Assembly: GCF_000340215.1 (NCBI RefSeq)
Contig: NW_006921534.1
Location: 1,017,171-1,081,170, forward strand
DNA length: 64,000 nucleotides
Direction of reading: 5' to 3'
Source: Pseudocercospora fijiensis CIRAD86
Lineage: Eukaryota; Ascomycota; Dothideomycetes; Mycosphaerellales; Mycosphaerellaceae
Shown: positions 1 to 10,294 of the stretch, piece after piece
How positions within the stretch are numbered: position 1 is the first letter of the stretch
Layout of the letters: the number at the start of each line of letters is the position of its first letter
Notes under the pieces: model-generated
What the model was told of the DNA's origin: nothing
The model's database searches: none
Seen by the model: the letters and a program-made list of their open reading frames with translations, nothing else
Program-made: the position numbers and the translations under genes

Positions 1-3000
1 CGCTTCTTCCGCGAGCTTCTTAGTCCTTAGCGGTACTAGCGAGATACTATCGAGGTACTCTAGAGGTAGGTGCTCCCTACTCGATGCGATCTTAATACTA
101 TTAGGAAGGTTCGGTTTAATACCGAAGGCAACCTTAATTAGAGATTTGCTACTAAGTCTATTATACGGCTTACTATTATAAGCAAACGTAGCAGTATATA
201 GTAACCGAGCCTAATCGTCTTAGTCCTAATTACAGTAGATACGAAGATAGTTCTTAAGCTGCTAGTTTATACGCTTAGTCTAACTATCGGTCTAAGGATA
301 AAAAGCAGTACTAAGACAGCGTTTAATAGCGAGATAGTAATAGAAAGCACTCTAGTAAGCACTAGTAAAGATTAATCCCCGATTAGAAACTAACTTATTA
401 GGAGCTCCGGTATTATAGACAACCTTATTAAAGAAAAGCTCTACTAGTATAACCGCGTTAATATCCTTTATAATAGGGAAGTAACATACTATTTTAGAAA
501 ATCGATCGATAATAACTAAGACGGAATTATATATACGACCTCTAAACCTAATAGAAGGCGGCAACCTAGTAATAAAGTCTATAGAGAGGTACCTCTAGGG
601 TACCTTAGGGACCTCTAGTAGGCGTAGCCGACTATAAGGCTTATAGTATTTAGTTTTCGTTCTTTAATAGATATCGCATTAGGAGACGTATTCGGATACT
701 TCTTTAGTAATCCTAGGCTAATAGTACTTAGTAGCGATAATGTATTAAGTTTATACGGTACTATAGTACCCGGCGATAGGATTATTGTAATTCCGTCGAA
801 GGATCTCTTACTTAAGAGGTATAAAGCTAGGAATATATACTTTTCCGTCGTAACGAAGAAAGTTATTATTATCGAATTCCTAGTATCCTTCTAGCCGAGG
901 GCGCTAAGGTGCCTTTAAGGTACCTAGGAGGGGCTCTATTAGTGCCTTATCCGTACCGCTTCCGGCCGCCTACGTAGCTCCGGTTCGGATGTCTTCTACA
1001 AAAGCGTCCTTTTACTAAGCTTCCCGAATAAGGTCTATAAGGGACGCCGGTAGCTCGATAGCGTACGCCGTTTTACTATCTGCTACCGTAGCAATAAGAT
1101 AGCGAGATATTAAGAGGTTACGGTTCTTAGTACTAGCCGTCGGTCCTACCCTAGTAAGGTATAGTCCGACGACATTGTCGAAAGCGTAGTTATCTAAGTC
1201 CTCGTTCTCTTCTTAGAGGTAGAGGCTTGCTATCGTTAAATGATCTATTTAACTACCCTCGGGCGAGTCCGTAGGAGAGGACTATTCTACCGATACGGTC
1301 GCGAGGGGCCCGCAAAGTGCCTCTACGGTAGGCCGCGGGTCCTAGGTAACTTCTAACTAACGCTTAAGGCTAGGTAAGAGGTCCCTTAGCTCTCTACGTT
1401 TAGTATTATCCTTAAACCTATCGAAGTAGTTAGGACGGCGGGAGAGACCGTCCGATAGATTAGATATTCCCTTCTTATACTCGATCGTAAAGTTATAAGC
1501 AGTAAGGCGTTTAGCAATACGGGCTTAATAGCTATTAAGCTCCTAAGTCGTTATAAAGTACTTTAGGTTATAATAGTCCGTTATAACTCTAATCGGATAC
1601 GCTACTCCTTTAAGGTAGTATCGCTAGACTTTAAAGTATTCGGAAATCGCTATTAATTCTTTATCTAGTATACTATAACGGATCTACGCGCCTATAAAAC
1701 TCTTAGAGTAGTAGGCAACAGGGTGCTAGTAGTACTAATAAGGTGCCTCCGAGGTACCTAGTTAGAGGAGGATGCTAGTATAGGCCGTATCTAAGGCATT
1801 AGTAATAACTATAATCGGTAAAGTAGGGTCGAAGTATCGTAAGATAGGAGCTTCTTAGAAGGCCTACTTTAGAGTACGAAACGATTCTTCGGCATCTTCT
1901 ATCTATTACTATAGCCTTCTAATAACCTTCTTCTTCCCCTTCCCTTTCTCTTCTAACTTCCCGCTAGCTAACAACTTATTTAATAGGCGGGCGATACGTA
2001 AATATCCCTATATAAAACGTCGATAGAAGTTAGCGAAACCTAAGAAGACTTAAACGTCTCTATAACTGCGAGGTATAGGCTAATCTTAGATAGCCTTTAC
2101 CCGCTTTTTATCTATAACGATACCCTCCGGAGTAACAACAAACCCTAAGAATTCTATATACTTAGTATAGAATTCGCACTTAGAAGGCTTAGTATACAGC
2201 TTCTATTAACGTAGTCTTTTAAGGACTATCCGGACATGCTTATTATACTCTTTAGGGTTCTTAGAATAGATTAAGATATCGTCTAAGTAGACTACGCAGA
2301 TACGATTAACTAGTCCTATAAGGGCTTAATTAATATATAATTAGAAAGTAGCAGGGGTATTAGCTAGGCTAAACGGTATAACGAGATACTCGAATAGTCT
2401 ATAACGAGTCTTAAAAGCCGTCTTCTATTTATCTCCTTCGCGAATACGAAGACGATAATAGGTATCTTTAAGGTCCAATTTAGAGAAGATCTTAGCCTTG
2501 CTAAGCCGATCGAGAAGCTTACTAATAAGTAGCAACGGATAGCGGTCCTTAATAGTAATCTTATTAAGGCTACAATAGTCGATATATAGACGAACACTAC
2601 TATCCTTCTTAGGGACAAAGAGGATAGGTATACCGTATAGGGACTTGCTAGGCCGGATCTAGCCTTTAGCTAGAGCCTAATCGATATATTCGCGGAGTGT
2701 CTTTAATTCGTCCTATAAGAGGTTATAAATAGGAAGTTATAGAGGAACTTTACCTACTTCTAGTTTAATAGTATAGTCGTACTAAGAATGCTAAGGAATA
2801 ATGCTAGCAAGGTCGGTATTAAAGACATTAACGTAGTCTTTAAATACTTCGGGTACTTCTTAATAAACTTCGGTAGCAGCGATAATAGTATACTAATAGA
2901 TAGAGCCGGGAAGCGAAGCTAATTTAGGGTAAGGGTCGCAAAGGGTTTTAAACCTAGAATAAGTAATAAGTGCCCCGATCTACTAACGATCTTATTAACT

Positions 3001-5045
3001 GTAATCGATAGTAGTAGGATCGCGGTTACCTCCTCCTTAGGTAGAGAGGGTTGTAAGAGCCTCTACTACCGGGGTATAGAGGTAGTCTAGAGGTACCTCC
3101 GAGGCACTAGCGACGTTAGGATTGTTACCTAGTAGTTCTTCGTTAGTAGTTTCGGGTCTAACAATATACCGGCTATCTTTAAGCTAGAAGGCAGCCGATC
3201 CGTTAACGATTGCTATAAGAATGCGACGGATAGGATTATTTGTAAGGACCTCGTAGGAGTCTCCGAGGGGCTTATTAGGCGCCTTAAAGTAGTCCTCTAG
3301 GTCTCCGGTAATCGGGTTCTAGATAAAGGTTCCCTTTTAGAAAGAGATAAGAGGATTAGTATCGGCGAGCTAGTCCTATCCTAAAACTATATCGTATCCG
3401 GTAAAGGTCCTAGCCTAAAAGGTTTAAGGGATAGTACGCTCGGTACCCGTCTTATCCTTTACTATCGGAGAGAGGGAGTAAGCCTTATAGATTATTATAC
3501 GATTGTTATCGAGGAAAGTAACTTTCGGAGGGACTAGATCTAGCGGTACTAGGTCTAGGACTTTCGCTATATACTAAGAGATAAGGTTAATTTAGGCACT
3601 ATAATCGATTAGTGCCTTAAGGGTACGCGTAAGGCCCTTATAAGGCACCTTAACGTCGACGATAATACGTCGTTCTCTTCCTCTAGTATTAGGCCCTAGT
3701 CGTAGTAAGGAAAGGGAAGCGACTAGGGCTTCGTGTTTTCCGAACCGGTAGAGGCTTAGCTATCTCCGGCGGAGGAATTAAAGGTTAGGTTTGCTAATCC
3801 GCCCTAGGCTTAGCCTCGGCTATAGTTTCTAAACTAACCCCGACCGCTACCTCTACCCCTAGGGCCCCTTAGAGGTGCCTATAAGGTACTAGGAGGGGTA
3901 TCGGTTCTAGAACTAGATACTTGCTTAGAAGACCCGCCGGAATTGCGAGTATTCTTAGCGGTATCTTTCTTCTTTATAGACTCCGAGTCTTCGATACGGT
4001 ATACCTCGTTAAAGAGATTATTAACGGTCTAAAACGAAATTAGCTTATTAATGCGGATAATCTCTGCTTAGATATCCTTTAGAAGCTTAGTATAATAGAA
4101 GTCGATACGTATAGTTTTATACGATCTATCTTTAGGAAAACTATACTCGATTTAGCTTTCGACCTTCTTTATATAGGCGTAGAACTTTATTACTAGTTGA
4201 TTAGCGTAGTATATAGTACCCTAGTAGGATATAGCATTCTCGGCTCGCTATATAGCCGGAGGCCTAATAGTGTCTTTAATAAGTTCTTTGCACTCGGACT
4301 ATTTAAACTTAGTATAGTTATCTATATACGATTAGATACGCCGTTTAACGGTAGCAGTAATCTCTACTAGTTTGACCTTGCTAGTCGCCTATAGAGTGCG
4401 TCTAGTACTGTCTCGATCGGTGTAATTTATATAGAAGAAGCGGGCCTCGCATACTTAGGCCTACTTAAGAAAAGCTTAGTTGTTTATAGTAAGAAGCTCG
4501 GGAGGATCTTTCTTAAAGAGCTTAATTAAGGGGTCTCTTAGAGGCCCTAGAGGTACCTACGAGGCGCCGGTAGGACTTGCGGTCTCGTCGACGGTCTCTA
4601 CCCTCTTCCTTTTAATAGCAATCTTGCTCTTAAAGGAGGTAAGGAGATCTATAAGGGTTTTACGCTTCTAAACGTAAGCGTCGAAGGCTTAGCCTTCTAA
4701 TTCCTCTAGTAGTAAGGCATCGAGGGTATTAATAAGTCGAGAAACTCGATTAATATTATTCTTTACCGTCTACTAGGTATTAGCCTAAGGGTTTAGGTCC
4801 TAATCCTCTTCTTTAGGACCGGATTCCGCACGGCTACTTATACGGGAGCTACGAGGTCCCTTTACGGTACTTGTAGTATCGTCCGGAGTAGTATCGTTAT
4901 CTTCTTTGTTATCGTCCTAAAGTTAGTCTCTAGGTCCGGTAGGGAATGTTTGTTCTTCTACTAGAGGGTTAATATTAGGACCTTTTCCCTTAGATAACGA
5001 TATACCGGTTCCGCCGGCGGCCCTACCGCTTCCTTTAAGAGGCAT
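1..5045 (-). pseudogene. gag-pol of Ty3/gypsy element (degenerate)
   Basis: The probable start is an ATG at 5045 (MPLKGSGRAAGGTG...). A Lys/Asp-rich gag follows. A protease active-site remnant, LIDYSAQINLIS (DSGA changed to DYSA), lies near 3610-3570. The reverse transcriptase runs from about 2640: GIPILFVPKKDSSVRLYIDY, then LDLKDTYYRLRIREGDK with the following Trp as TAG, then VVYLDDILIYSK near 2300-2265 (catalytic YLDD). The integrase core at 564-352 reads DFITRLPPS and VIIDRFSK, but the second catalytic Asp is changed (SDRG to SNRG). In-frame stops sit at Gln/Trp codons, so it cannot be functional. Confidence 0.85.
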
Positions 5046-5480
5046 AGTACTAATAAGTAGGTAGTACTACGTTAGGAGTAGGTACGCTAGTTAGAGGTGC
5101 TTTCGGGTAGCTTAGAGGCACTTCGAAGGGGCCTAGTAGGTGCCGACGACGTAGGTACTACTACTTAGAGGTCGTACTTAGTACGGCTATACTCCTAAGG
5201 AGAATTCGGAGGCGATATTCTATAAGGAAGCAGTATATAGGGAGTATTAATACGAGTAAACAGTAGTCTTAGCATTTAACGATATCGCCTAAGGAACGAG
5301 CGATTCTCGAGGTAGGAATAGGCGCCTTATCCTATAGTGCTAAGAGTTAGGTAACTCGGGGTTACCGGCGAGGCACCTCTAGGGTGCCTTACAGGTGCCT
5401 AGCAAGGGTCTCGGCGGTATAGAAGGGTATTCCCTTACAAGTATAGACCGGCAACTAGAGCCTTATTTAAGAACTCGTAC
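1..5480 (-). mobile_element. Ty3/gypsy retrotransposon, 5' part, RIP-degraded
   Basis: Read on the minus strand, this stretch gives gag, protease, reverse transcriptase/RNase H and integrase in Ty3/gypsy order. The 3' end (rest of integrase and 3' LTR) lies beyond the left edge. The 5' LTR must lie between the gag start (about 5045) and roughly 5480; I could not fix its ends because no second LTR is in view. CA and TG are almost absent, and the frames are cut by TAG/TAA at Gln and Trp positions, as RIP produces. The family differs from the two nested gypsy copies further right. Confidence 0.85.
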
Positions 5481-5985
5481 CGTTTAGTAAAGTTAGTTCA
5501 ATTAAAGTGAACTAGGCCGTCTGTGTTACACTATCGGTTACTATATTAATCGTATAGATATCGTCTAATTAATTAGATAAAGGGTTAAGTAAATATATAT
5601 TAGTTAAATAGATTTAACGAATTAGGATAGGTAACTTAACTAAGAACGCTACCCTTAGACAAGACTACTACACTATTATTATTAGCACTAGTACGAGCGC
5701 CGCAGGCTTATTAGTTAGTAGGAGTAACGCTCGAAGTAATAATATAGGCGATAATAACGTATTAGAAGGTAAGGTTAAATCCTTTATCCTAATTAGTCGT
5801 CGCTATTATATTAGACACTTTTGTTAGCGCTAATCGATAAAGTTATACCTAATCGACTTAGTTATAATTAGTAGAAGGGGGGCGGCTACTAAATATTATA
5901 TAGAGTTGTCTTAATATTACTAAAGAGGAAGAGGTTATTAGAGGAAGAGTTGCTTCCTTATATACCCTTAGAACTATACACTTTA
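5481..5985. other. Transposon-derived DNA, no gene recognised
   Basis: AT-rich, CA/TG-depleted DNA between the gypsy 5' end and the copia RNase H C-terminus. It should hold the 5' LTR edge of the gypsy element and the 3' LTR of the copia element. I found no clear repeat of these LTRs elsewhere in the window and give no boundaries. No coding frame was recognised. Confidence 0.5.
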
Positions 5986-6427
5986 ATTAGTTATTAGGTT
6001 AGGTATTAGTTTAGTTAGTCTTAGCTATTTAATAAACCGCTTCTAGTTCTGCGGGCTATAGAGCTTAGTTAGTCTATCTACTAGCATGTCCTATATAGCT
6101 AGGTATTTATATTAAATCCTTCTAGCCTTATATTCTTGCCTTAGCTAGCACTAGTAAATATCTATATAGCGGAGCTTCGTGTCTAGTTTGCTAGTATTAG
6201 CCTTAATAATGCGGATAGTCTATATATTATTATATTATAGTATAGGAAGGCTATCTAAGGTAAGGCTAATATTATTAAAGAAGCGCTTCTACTAGATTAA
6301 TTCTAAGCCTATATATAAGGCGGCTAGCAGTTTAGCCTTAGTCGTGGATTTAGTAATAGTAGACTATTATACTAATTTCTAATCGATTAGCCTATTAAAT
6401 AGTCTAAATATCTATCCTTCTAATAAC
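5986..6427 (-). pseudogene. copia RNase H, C-terminal piece
   Basis: Continues the RNase H frame interrupted at 16044. On the minus strand it gives STTKAKLLAALYIGLELI (the STxEAEYxAL...E box of copia RNase H), then KLRYIDIYQCQLR (KHIDIRYHF-like), then DMLVDRLTKLYSP (the D-M-L-A-D-x-L-T-K-P end motif of copia polyproteins). The reading frame ends near 5990. Several TAG/TAA codons interrupt it, mostly at Gln/Trp positions. It is the 3' end of the copia pol and sets the position of the 3' untranslated region and LTR to its left. Confidence 0.85.
6420..6427. repeat. Target site duplication of hAT-1, left copy
   Basis: CTAATAAC directly precedes the left TIR and recurs at 16036-16043 directly after the right TIR. 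Eight base pairs is the hAT target duplication length. Confidence 0.9.
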
Positions 6428-6599
6428 TAGACCCCGTAGTGGTTCGGGTTGGTTTGGTTTGGTTTGCTAAGCCGAAACTCTAGTTTAGTTTGGGTTGGTT
6501 TGCTAAGCAACCATATAAGTAGCTAGTTCGAACTATATAATTTATCGGTTTTTAAGAAGTGTACGAATGTATACGTAGCTTCAAGCAAGCCCTTTATAA

Positions 6600-6636
6600 G
6601 ACTCAGCAGTATAGCCGGCAGCGTGGCCGGCATTTT
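6600..6636. repeat. GCCGGC-type minisatellite cluster
   Basis: Units of the form TAGCCGGCAGCG lie upstream of the small plus-strand ORF. The sequence that follows (cggcatttttagtccttag) resembles that after the cluster at 7445-7500, so the two clusters share flanks. No splice signals were assigned here. Confidence 0.6.
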
Positions 6637-6774
6637 TAGTCCTTAGTACTTATAGAATTTTCGAATCCTACTTAGGCTACGTAGTTGTATAAAGGTACTT
6701 ATATAACCTTAAATCCATAGATAATCAGCTAAGGGCACTAACCAATCAAAAGCATATATATATACATATAAGGC

Positions 6775-6850
6775 ATTATAGTTTAGTTCGGAAACTGTAC
6801 TCCTTAGGTATGAATTTTATCCTTTCGTTTACGGTTCAATTCCCTAACTG
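6775..6850 (+). other. tRNA-like fragment (D-arm and T-arm/B-box)
   Basis: GTTTAGTTCGGAAAC can fold as a D-arm (GTTT/AAAC) and is followed about 30 nt later by GGTTCAATTCC, a match to the Pol III B-box and tRNA T-loop. The acceptor stem does not close, so this is at best a degenerate tRNA or tRNA-derived fragment. Confidence 0.3.
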
Positions 6851-6859
6851 CTTAGCAGA

Positions 6860-7318
6860 ATGTCTTTATCTAGATCTAGGCAGAACTTATCGATTTCCCT
6901 AGAAGTCCTCCTCCTTAAGAAGTTTATACACTTTCCTACCGAACTATTCGATAATATTAAGTACTAGGATAGCTCCTCCCTCGGTATCGGCATAGTATAT
7001 AAAAGAGCTATAAGGCAGCTCTATAGAACGTTCCACTAGTCACTCGCTATACTAAGGCCGAATGCTAGTTCGTTCCTTAGAACTCTTAGTTATTTAGGAG
7101 ATATAAAGGGTAGGGCAGGTAGTAACTTCGTATTATATAAGGAGGTAGAGGCTGCTATAGAAGAGGCCTTCAACCTATAGAAGATAGTAAAAGATATAGA
7201 GGCAGCTGCAGGTCTAGGTACCTAGTTGAATTTTCAGTAGGTAGAGTATAAGGATATTTAGAGGGAGTATTAGGTAGAGTTGCGAAGGCAGGTATATAAT
7301 ATGCTCTAGAAAACAGGG
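6860..7318 (+). pseudogene. Small unknown ORF of hAT-1
   Basis: An ATG at 6860 opens a frame of about 150 codons (MSLSRSRQNLSISLEVLLLK...) with roughly six TAG codons at likely Gln/Trp sites. Read through them, the product looks mostly helical, with a Tyr/Arg/Gln-rich middle and an acidic C-terminal half. I do not recognise a family. It is the only clear plus-strand frame in the element and keeps more CA/TG than its surroundings, so it is less mutated. GCCGGC repeat clusters lie on both sides (6600-6636 and 7445-7500). Confidence 0.45.
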
Positions 7319-7444
7319 ATAGTGCCTATAACTATAACTATTAGGCTCTTCAACCTTCCTTATTTTTCCCTGTTTTCTTTTTATAAAAATCTAAACTAAT
7401 ACAAATCAACCGGAATGTCTATCTTCTTTTAGTTCTTTAAAAAA

Positions 7445-7500
7445 CCTAGCAGCGTAGCTAGTAGCGTAGCCGGCAGCGTAGCCGGCAGCGTAGCCGGCCT
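7445..7500. repeat. GCCGGC-type minisatellite cluster
   Basis: About four units of AGCGTAGCCGGC, the same unit as in H3 intron 1 at 8041-8143 but in the opposite orientation. It lies between the small plus-strand ORF and the 3' end of the first H3 gene. Confidence 0.75.
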
Positions 7501-7723
7501 TTTTACTACTTAGTACTAACGGGATTTTGGGAGACTTCCATTCCGTACGGCCAATAAAGTATACTATACTATGTATATATACTTAGAGAGTATTTAGAGC
7601 GCGGTATATAGCGCCGTATAATAGCGGCTCATTTCGCATATAGAAAAGCTTGCAGATAACACTACGAACATCCTTTCTACTAGAACATCTATCCTACCTA
7701 GCACCGTCTCGAATATAGACATT

Positions 7724-8384
7724 CTAGCCTTTTAGAATCTAATCGAGTGCTTTGAAATCCTTATCTATAATCGTTATACGCTTCGCGTAGATAGCTATAA
7801 GGTTAACCGCTAAAATAGTATTAGTATAGTCCGAAAAGAGGTAGAAGAGAAACATACATTCGAAGATACGAACTAGGTAGGCTTCTATAGCCTCTTAAAG
7901 GGCGCCTATCGCGGAGGCTTAGAAGCGAAGGTCCGTTCTATAATCCTAGGCAATTTCGCGAATAAGTCGTTAGAAAGGAGCTTTGCGGATTAGGAGCTAA
8001 GAACTCTTCTAATACTGCCGAATCTTACGGAGGGCTACGGCTAAAGAAGGATTAGTAAAAAGATAGTAAGAATGCCGGCTACGCTGCCGGCTACGCTACC
8101 GGCTACGCTGCCGGCTACGCTGCCGGCTATAAATAGGACTTACTTCCTAGGCGCTATCGACGCTTCGCACGATTGCTACTAGTAGTAGAAGCGCTAGTTG
8201 TCGTCTTGCGTAGAGCCTTGCCCGCCGTTGTCTTACGCGGAGCCTTACTCGCGACGCCCTTTCTAGTACCGGAGCTAGCGGTAGTAGTAGTAGCCCTCTT
8301 ACGTTAATATACTATACTCGTTCTACTATTTCCGGTCTTATTGCGACCCGTAGAAGTACTAGGTCCCTTCTTACGAGGCGTCGT
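7724..8384 (-). pseudogene. Histone H3-like gene 1 carried by hAT-1
   Basis: Read from 8384 downwards. An H3-type basic tail holds GVASKAPRKTTAGKALRKTT. Removing intron 1 (8041-8143) joins RLGT to VALRKIRQY, matching the H3 PGTVALREIRRYQ box. Next come KSSxLLIRKAPFxRLIREI, then DYRTDLRF, ASAIGAL, EAIEAYLVRIFE. Removing intron 2 (7810-7857, GTATGT..TACTAAT..TAG) gives FESVNLIAIYAKRITI (H3 FEDTNLCAIHAKRVTI). Stops fall on conserved H3 glutamines (YQK, PFQR, AQD, RFQ, ALQE), as CAG to TAG RIP predicts. Loop 1 has canonical H3 length, so this is an H3 variant rather than an obvious CenH3. The start codon is not certain; the C-terminus departs from H3. Confidence 0.85.
8041..8143 (-). repeat. Minisatellite inside intron 1 of H3-like gene 1
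   Basis: A 103-nt intron with donor GTAAGT at 8143 and acceptor TTTAG at 8041, plus a TACTAAT branch-like site. The interior is about five units of TAGCCGGCAGCG. Its removal restores the H3 frame across RLG/TVALR, so the intron call is supported by the protein. Confidence 0.85.
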
Positions 8385-8419
8385 AACTTAGTTAAGTAGA
8401 CTCGCTATTATAAAAGTCG

Positions 8420-9640
8420 TCGAATTGAGGAAAAAAGTGCGTTACGAAGGTATACGAAGGCGCGCGCGGAGCGAGGGTGTTACGGAGGTAGTAGATATAG
8501 AGCGTAGAGGTATAGGTATCGATGCGAAGGTTGAATATAGCGGTAGTATCGCGGTATCGCTAGGTAATAGAGTAAGCTTCGCGCAAGCCTATATTATAGT
8601 AACGTTAGAGCAAGGAAAGAAGGCAGGTACGGCTAAAAAAGGTAGGCACGGCTAAAAAAGGCAGGTACGGGAGACTTTGAAATATAGCCGGCATATATAG
8701 CCGGTATAGTAATAGGCGAAAGCCTCCTTTTAATGAATAGCCGGCGTAATAATAGTATCTTACTATAGTATAGATATTCTTTAGTAATGCCTTTACTAGC
8801 TATAGTAATCTTATAAGTAACCTAGGCCTATTACTAGTAAATATAAGAAATATTAGGTAGGCTATACTAAACAAGCTAGTCATTTAGTAGGAAAAGGCCT
8901 ACTACCGTCTCTATATACCGGCTACGAGTGCCGGCTATCGCTCTAAATTCAACTCCGCCCTATCTCGGAGGCTAAGGTACCGAGCGGAAACCCTATAGCT
9001 TATATTCACTCGGTTATCGCGGAGCGCTTATAGGTAAGGTATTAGAAAAGAGTATAAAAAGTACGAGAAGAGTATCCTAGGATATAGGTCGTAAGTGAAT
9101 AAGAGTAGTACGCCTAGTTATTTATATAGTACGTTACTCTATACGACTAAGAGCCTATATTATCTTATGCTTCGCTTATAAGACCTCGACTCTACTAGTA
9201 TACTATCGATCTCTTCCTCGGTCGCTAATACGCTATCTTAATTCTTCTTCGAGTTGCCGGACTTAGTACGTATCTATAGCTATACAATAGCGCTACGCAT
9301 TATAGAGAATTTCTCGTTAAAGTTTCTCTCTCGTAGGCTTACTATCTGCCTCGTAGTATAGAGGATTAAAGTGCTAATGCTAAAGAATCTCCTTATAGTT
9401 AGGATGCTAGGGCTCCTTAGGACCTTTGTGTTTTAGGTCTAAATAGAGACGTATTATAAACGTTCTATCGCCCTTTCGATTACTACCCGCTAGGTCGCGA
9501 TATACGAAGAAACTAATCTGAATATAGCTCGTCTCTATAATAGCCGGGTAAATATAGAGCGCTAGGTTTCTACTTCGTACCTTAGATTTAGGGACGGCGC
9601 GGAGATAAAATCAGAAATGTAGCCGGTACCTATAGCCGGC
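8420..9640 (-). other. Unassigned coding-like block of hAT-1
   Basis: Between the two H3 genes. The minus strand at about 9540-9200 keeps one frame with stops only at likely Gln/Trp codons: FVYRDLAGSNRKGDRTFIIR, then LYLDLKHKGPKEP, then FNPLYYEADSKPTREKL. Below 9200 the frame is less clear. GCCGGC-type repeats occur near 8687-8712, 8921-8940 and 9622-9650. I do not recognise the family and cannot set the exons. A plus-strand open frame at 8425-8655 is a less convincing alternative. Confidence 0.35.
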
Positions 9641-9700
9641 AAAAGGATACGAAAATAGGCCTCCTCCTAGGTTAATCTAACGACTAAATACAATTTCTAA

Positions 9701-10294
9701 CTAATCCGCTATAAACCGACGCCGAATTTTAGCTAGAAGCTATATATCTTTATTTTAAAGAGTAACCCGCTTCGCATAGATAGTAAGGAGGTTTAAAAGC
9801 TTAAGCTCGGTTACGAGAAATGCCTCCGTAGCTTCCTAAAGAGCACTAATCGCCTTAGCCGTAAATCGTATACTAAACCGAAAATCTAATGTAATTTCTC
9901 GGACGAGTCGCTAGAAGGGAGTCTTAGGGATTAAAAGCTCGGTCCCTCTTTTATTTTAGAAAAGCCGGATCTAGCGAAGGGCAATAGTACCTAGTTTAAA
10001 GCGCCGCTTCTTTGTCGTCGAGTCCTGCCTTATTCCCTTTCTTTTAATAGAAAGATAACTTTTCTTCGCGATAGTCTTCGTCCGCCTACTCTTTTTAGCC
10101 TTCTCCTATCTACCTATAGCCTTCTTATTTTTCGGTACTGTTTTCCGAGGAACCCCCTTCCTTCGTATATACTACGGAGAGCCTTGCTCTTCCGATATCT
10201 CGTTCTCGCTACGGTCTCCCTATACTTAGCTTGCTTTACCCTTGCCCTTTAGCCTCTAAAGATATTTATCTACGCGTTTAGGCGACGAGGGCAT
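9701..10294 (-). pseudogene. Histone H3-like gene 2 carried by hAT-1
   Basis: ATG at 10294 (MPSSPKRVDKYL), stop at 9701: 197 codons, one exon. A long basic tail with RKGVPRKTVPKNKKA and IKRKGIRQDSTTKKRRFKLG leads into the fold. The fold reads GTIALR, TELLIPKTPFxRLVREITLD, FRFSIRFTAKAISAL, EATEAFLVTELKLLNLLTIY, AKRVTL, NKDI, LLAKIRRRF. Spacing matches H3 from the N-helix to helix 3, with no loop 1 insertion. About ten TAG/TAA codons interrupt it, many at H3 glutamines. The tail lacks the ARTKQTARKS start and the core is far from canonical H3. RLGT/KLGT before VALR/IALR is shared with gene 1, suggesting common descent. Confidence 0.85.

Noticed and set aside
2364..2618. 84-codon open minus-strand frame
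   Set aside because: It is out of frame with the reverse transcriptase, which reads clearly in the neighbouring frame with FVPKKDSSVRL and YLDD.
8425..8655. Open plus-strand frame of 76 codons in hAT-1
   Set aside because: Lys/Gly/Arg-rich low-complexity product just upstream of the H3-1 gene on the other strand; no family features and it runs against the minus-strand cargo genes.
7724..10294. The histone signals as host histone genes adjacent to a transposon
   Set aside because: Both lie between matched TIRs with a target duplication and share RIP state and intron repeats with the transposase; the copia frame resumes outside the element.
7724..10294. Calling the two H3 genes CenH3
   Set aside because: Neither has the loop 1 lengthening usual in CenH3; the divergent long tails alone are not enough.
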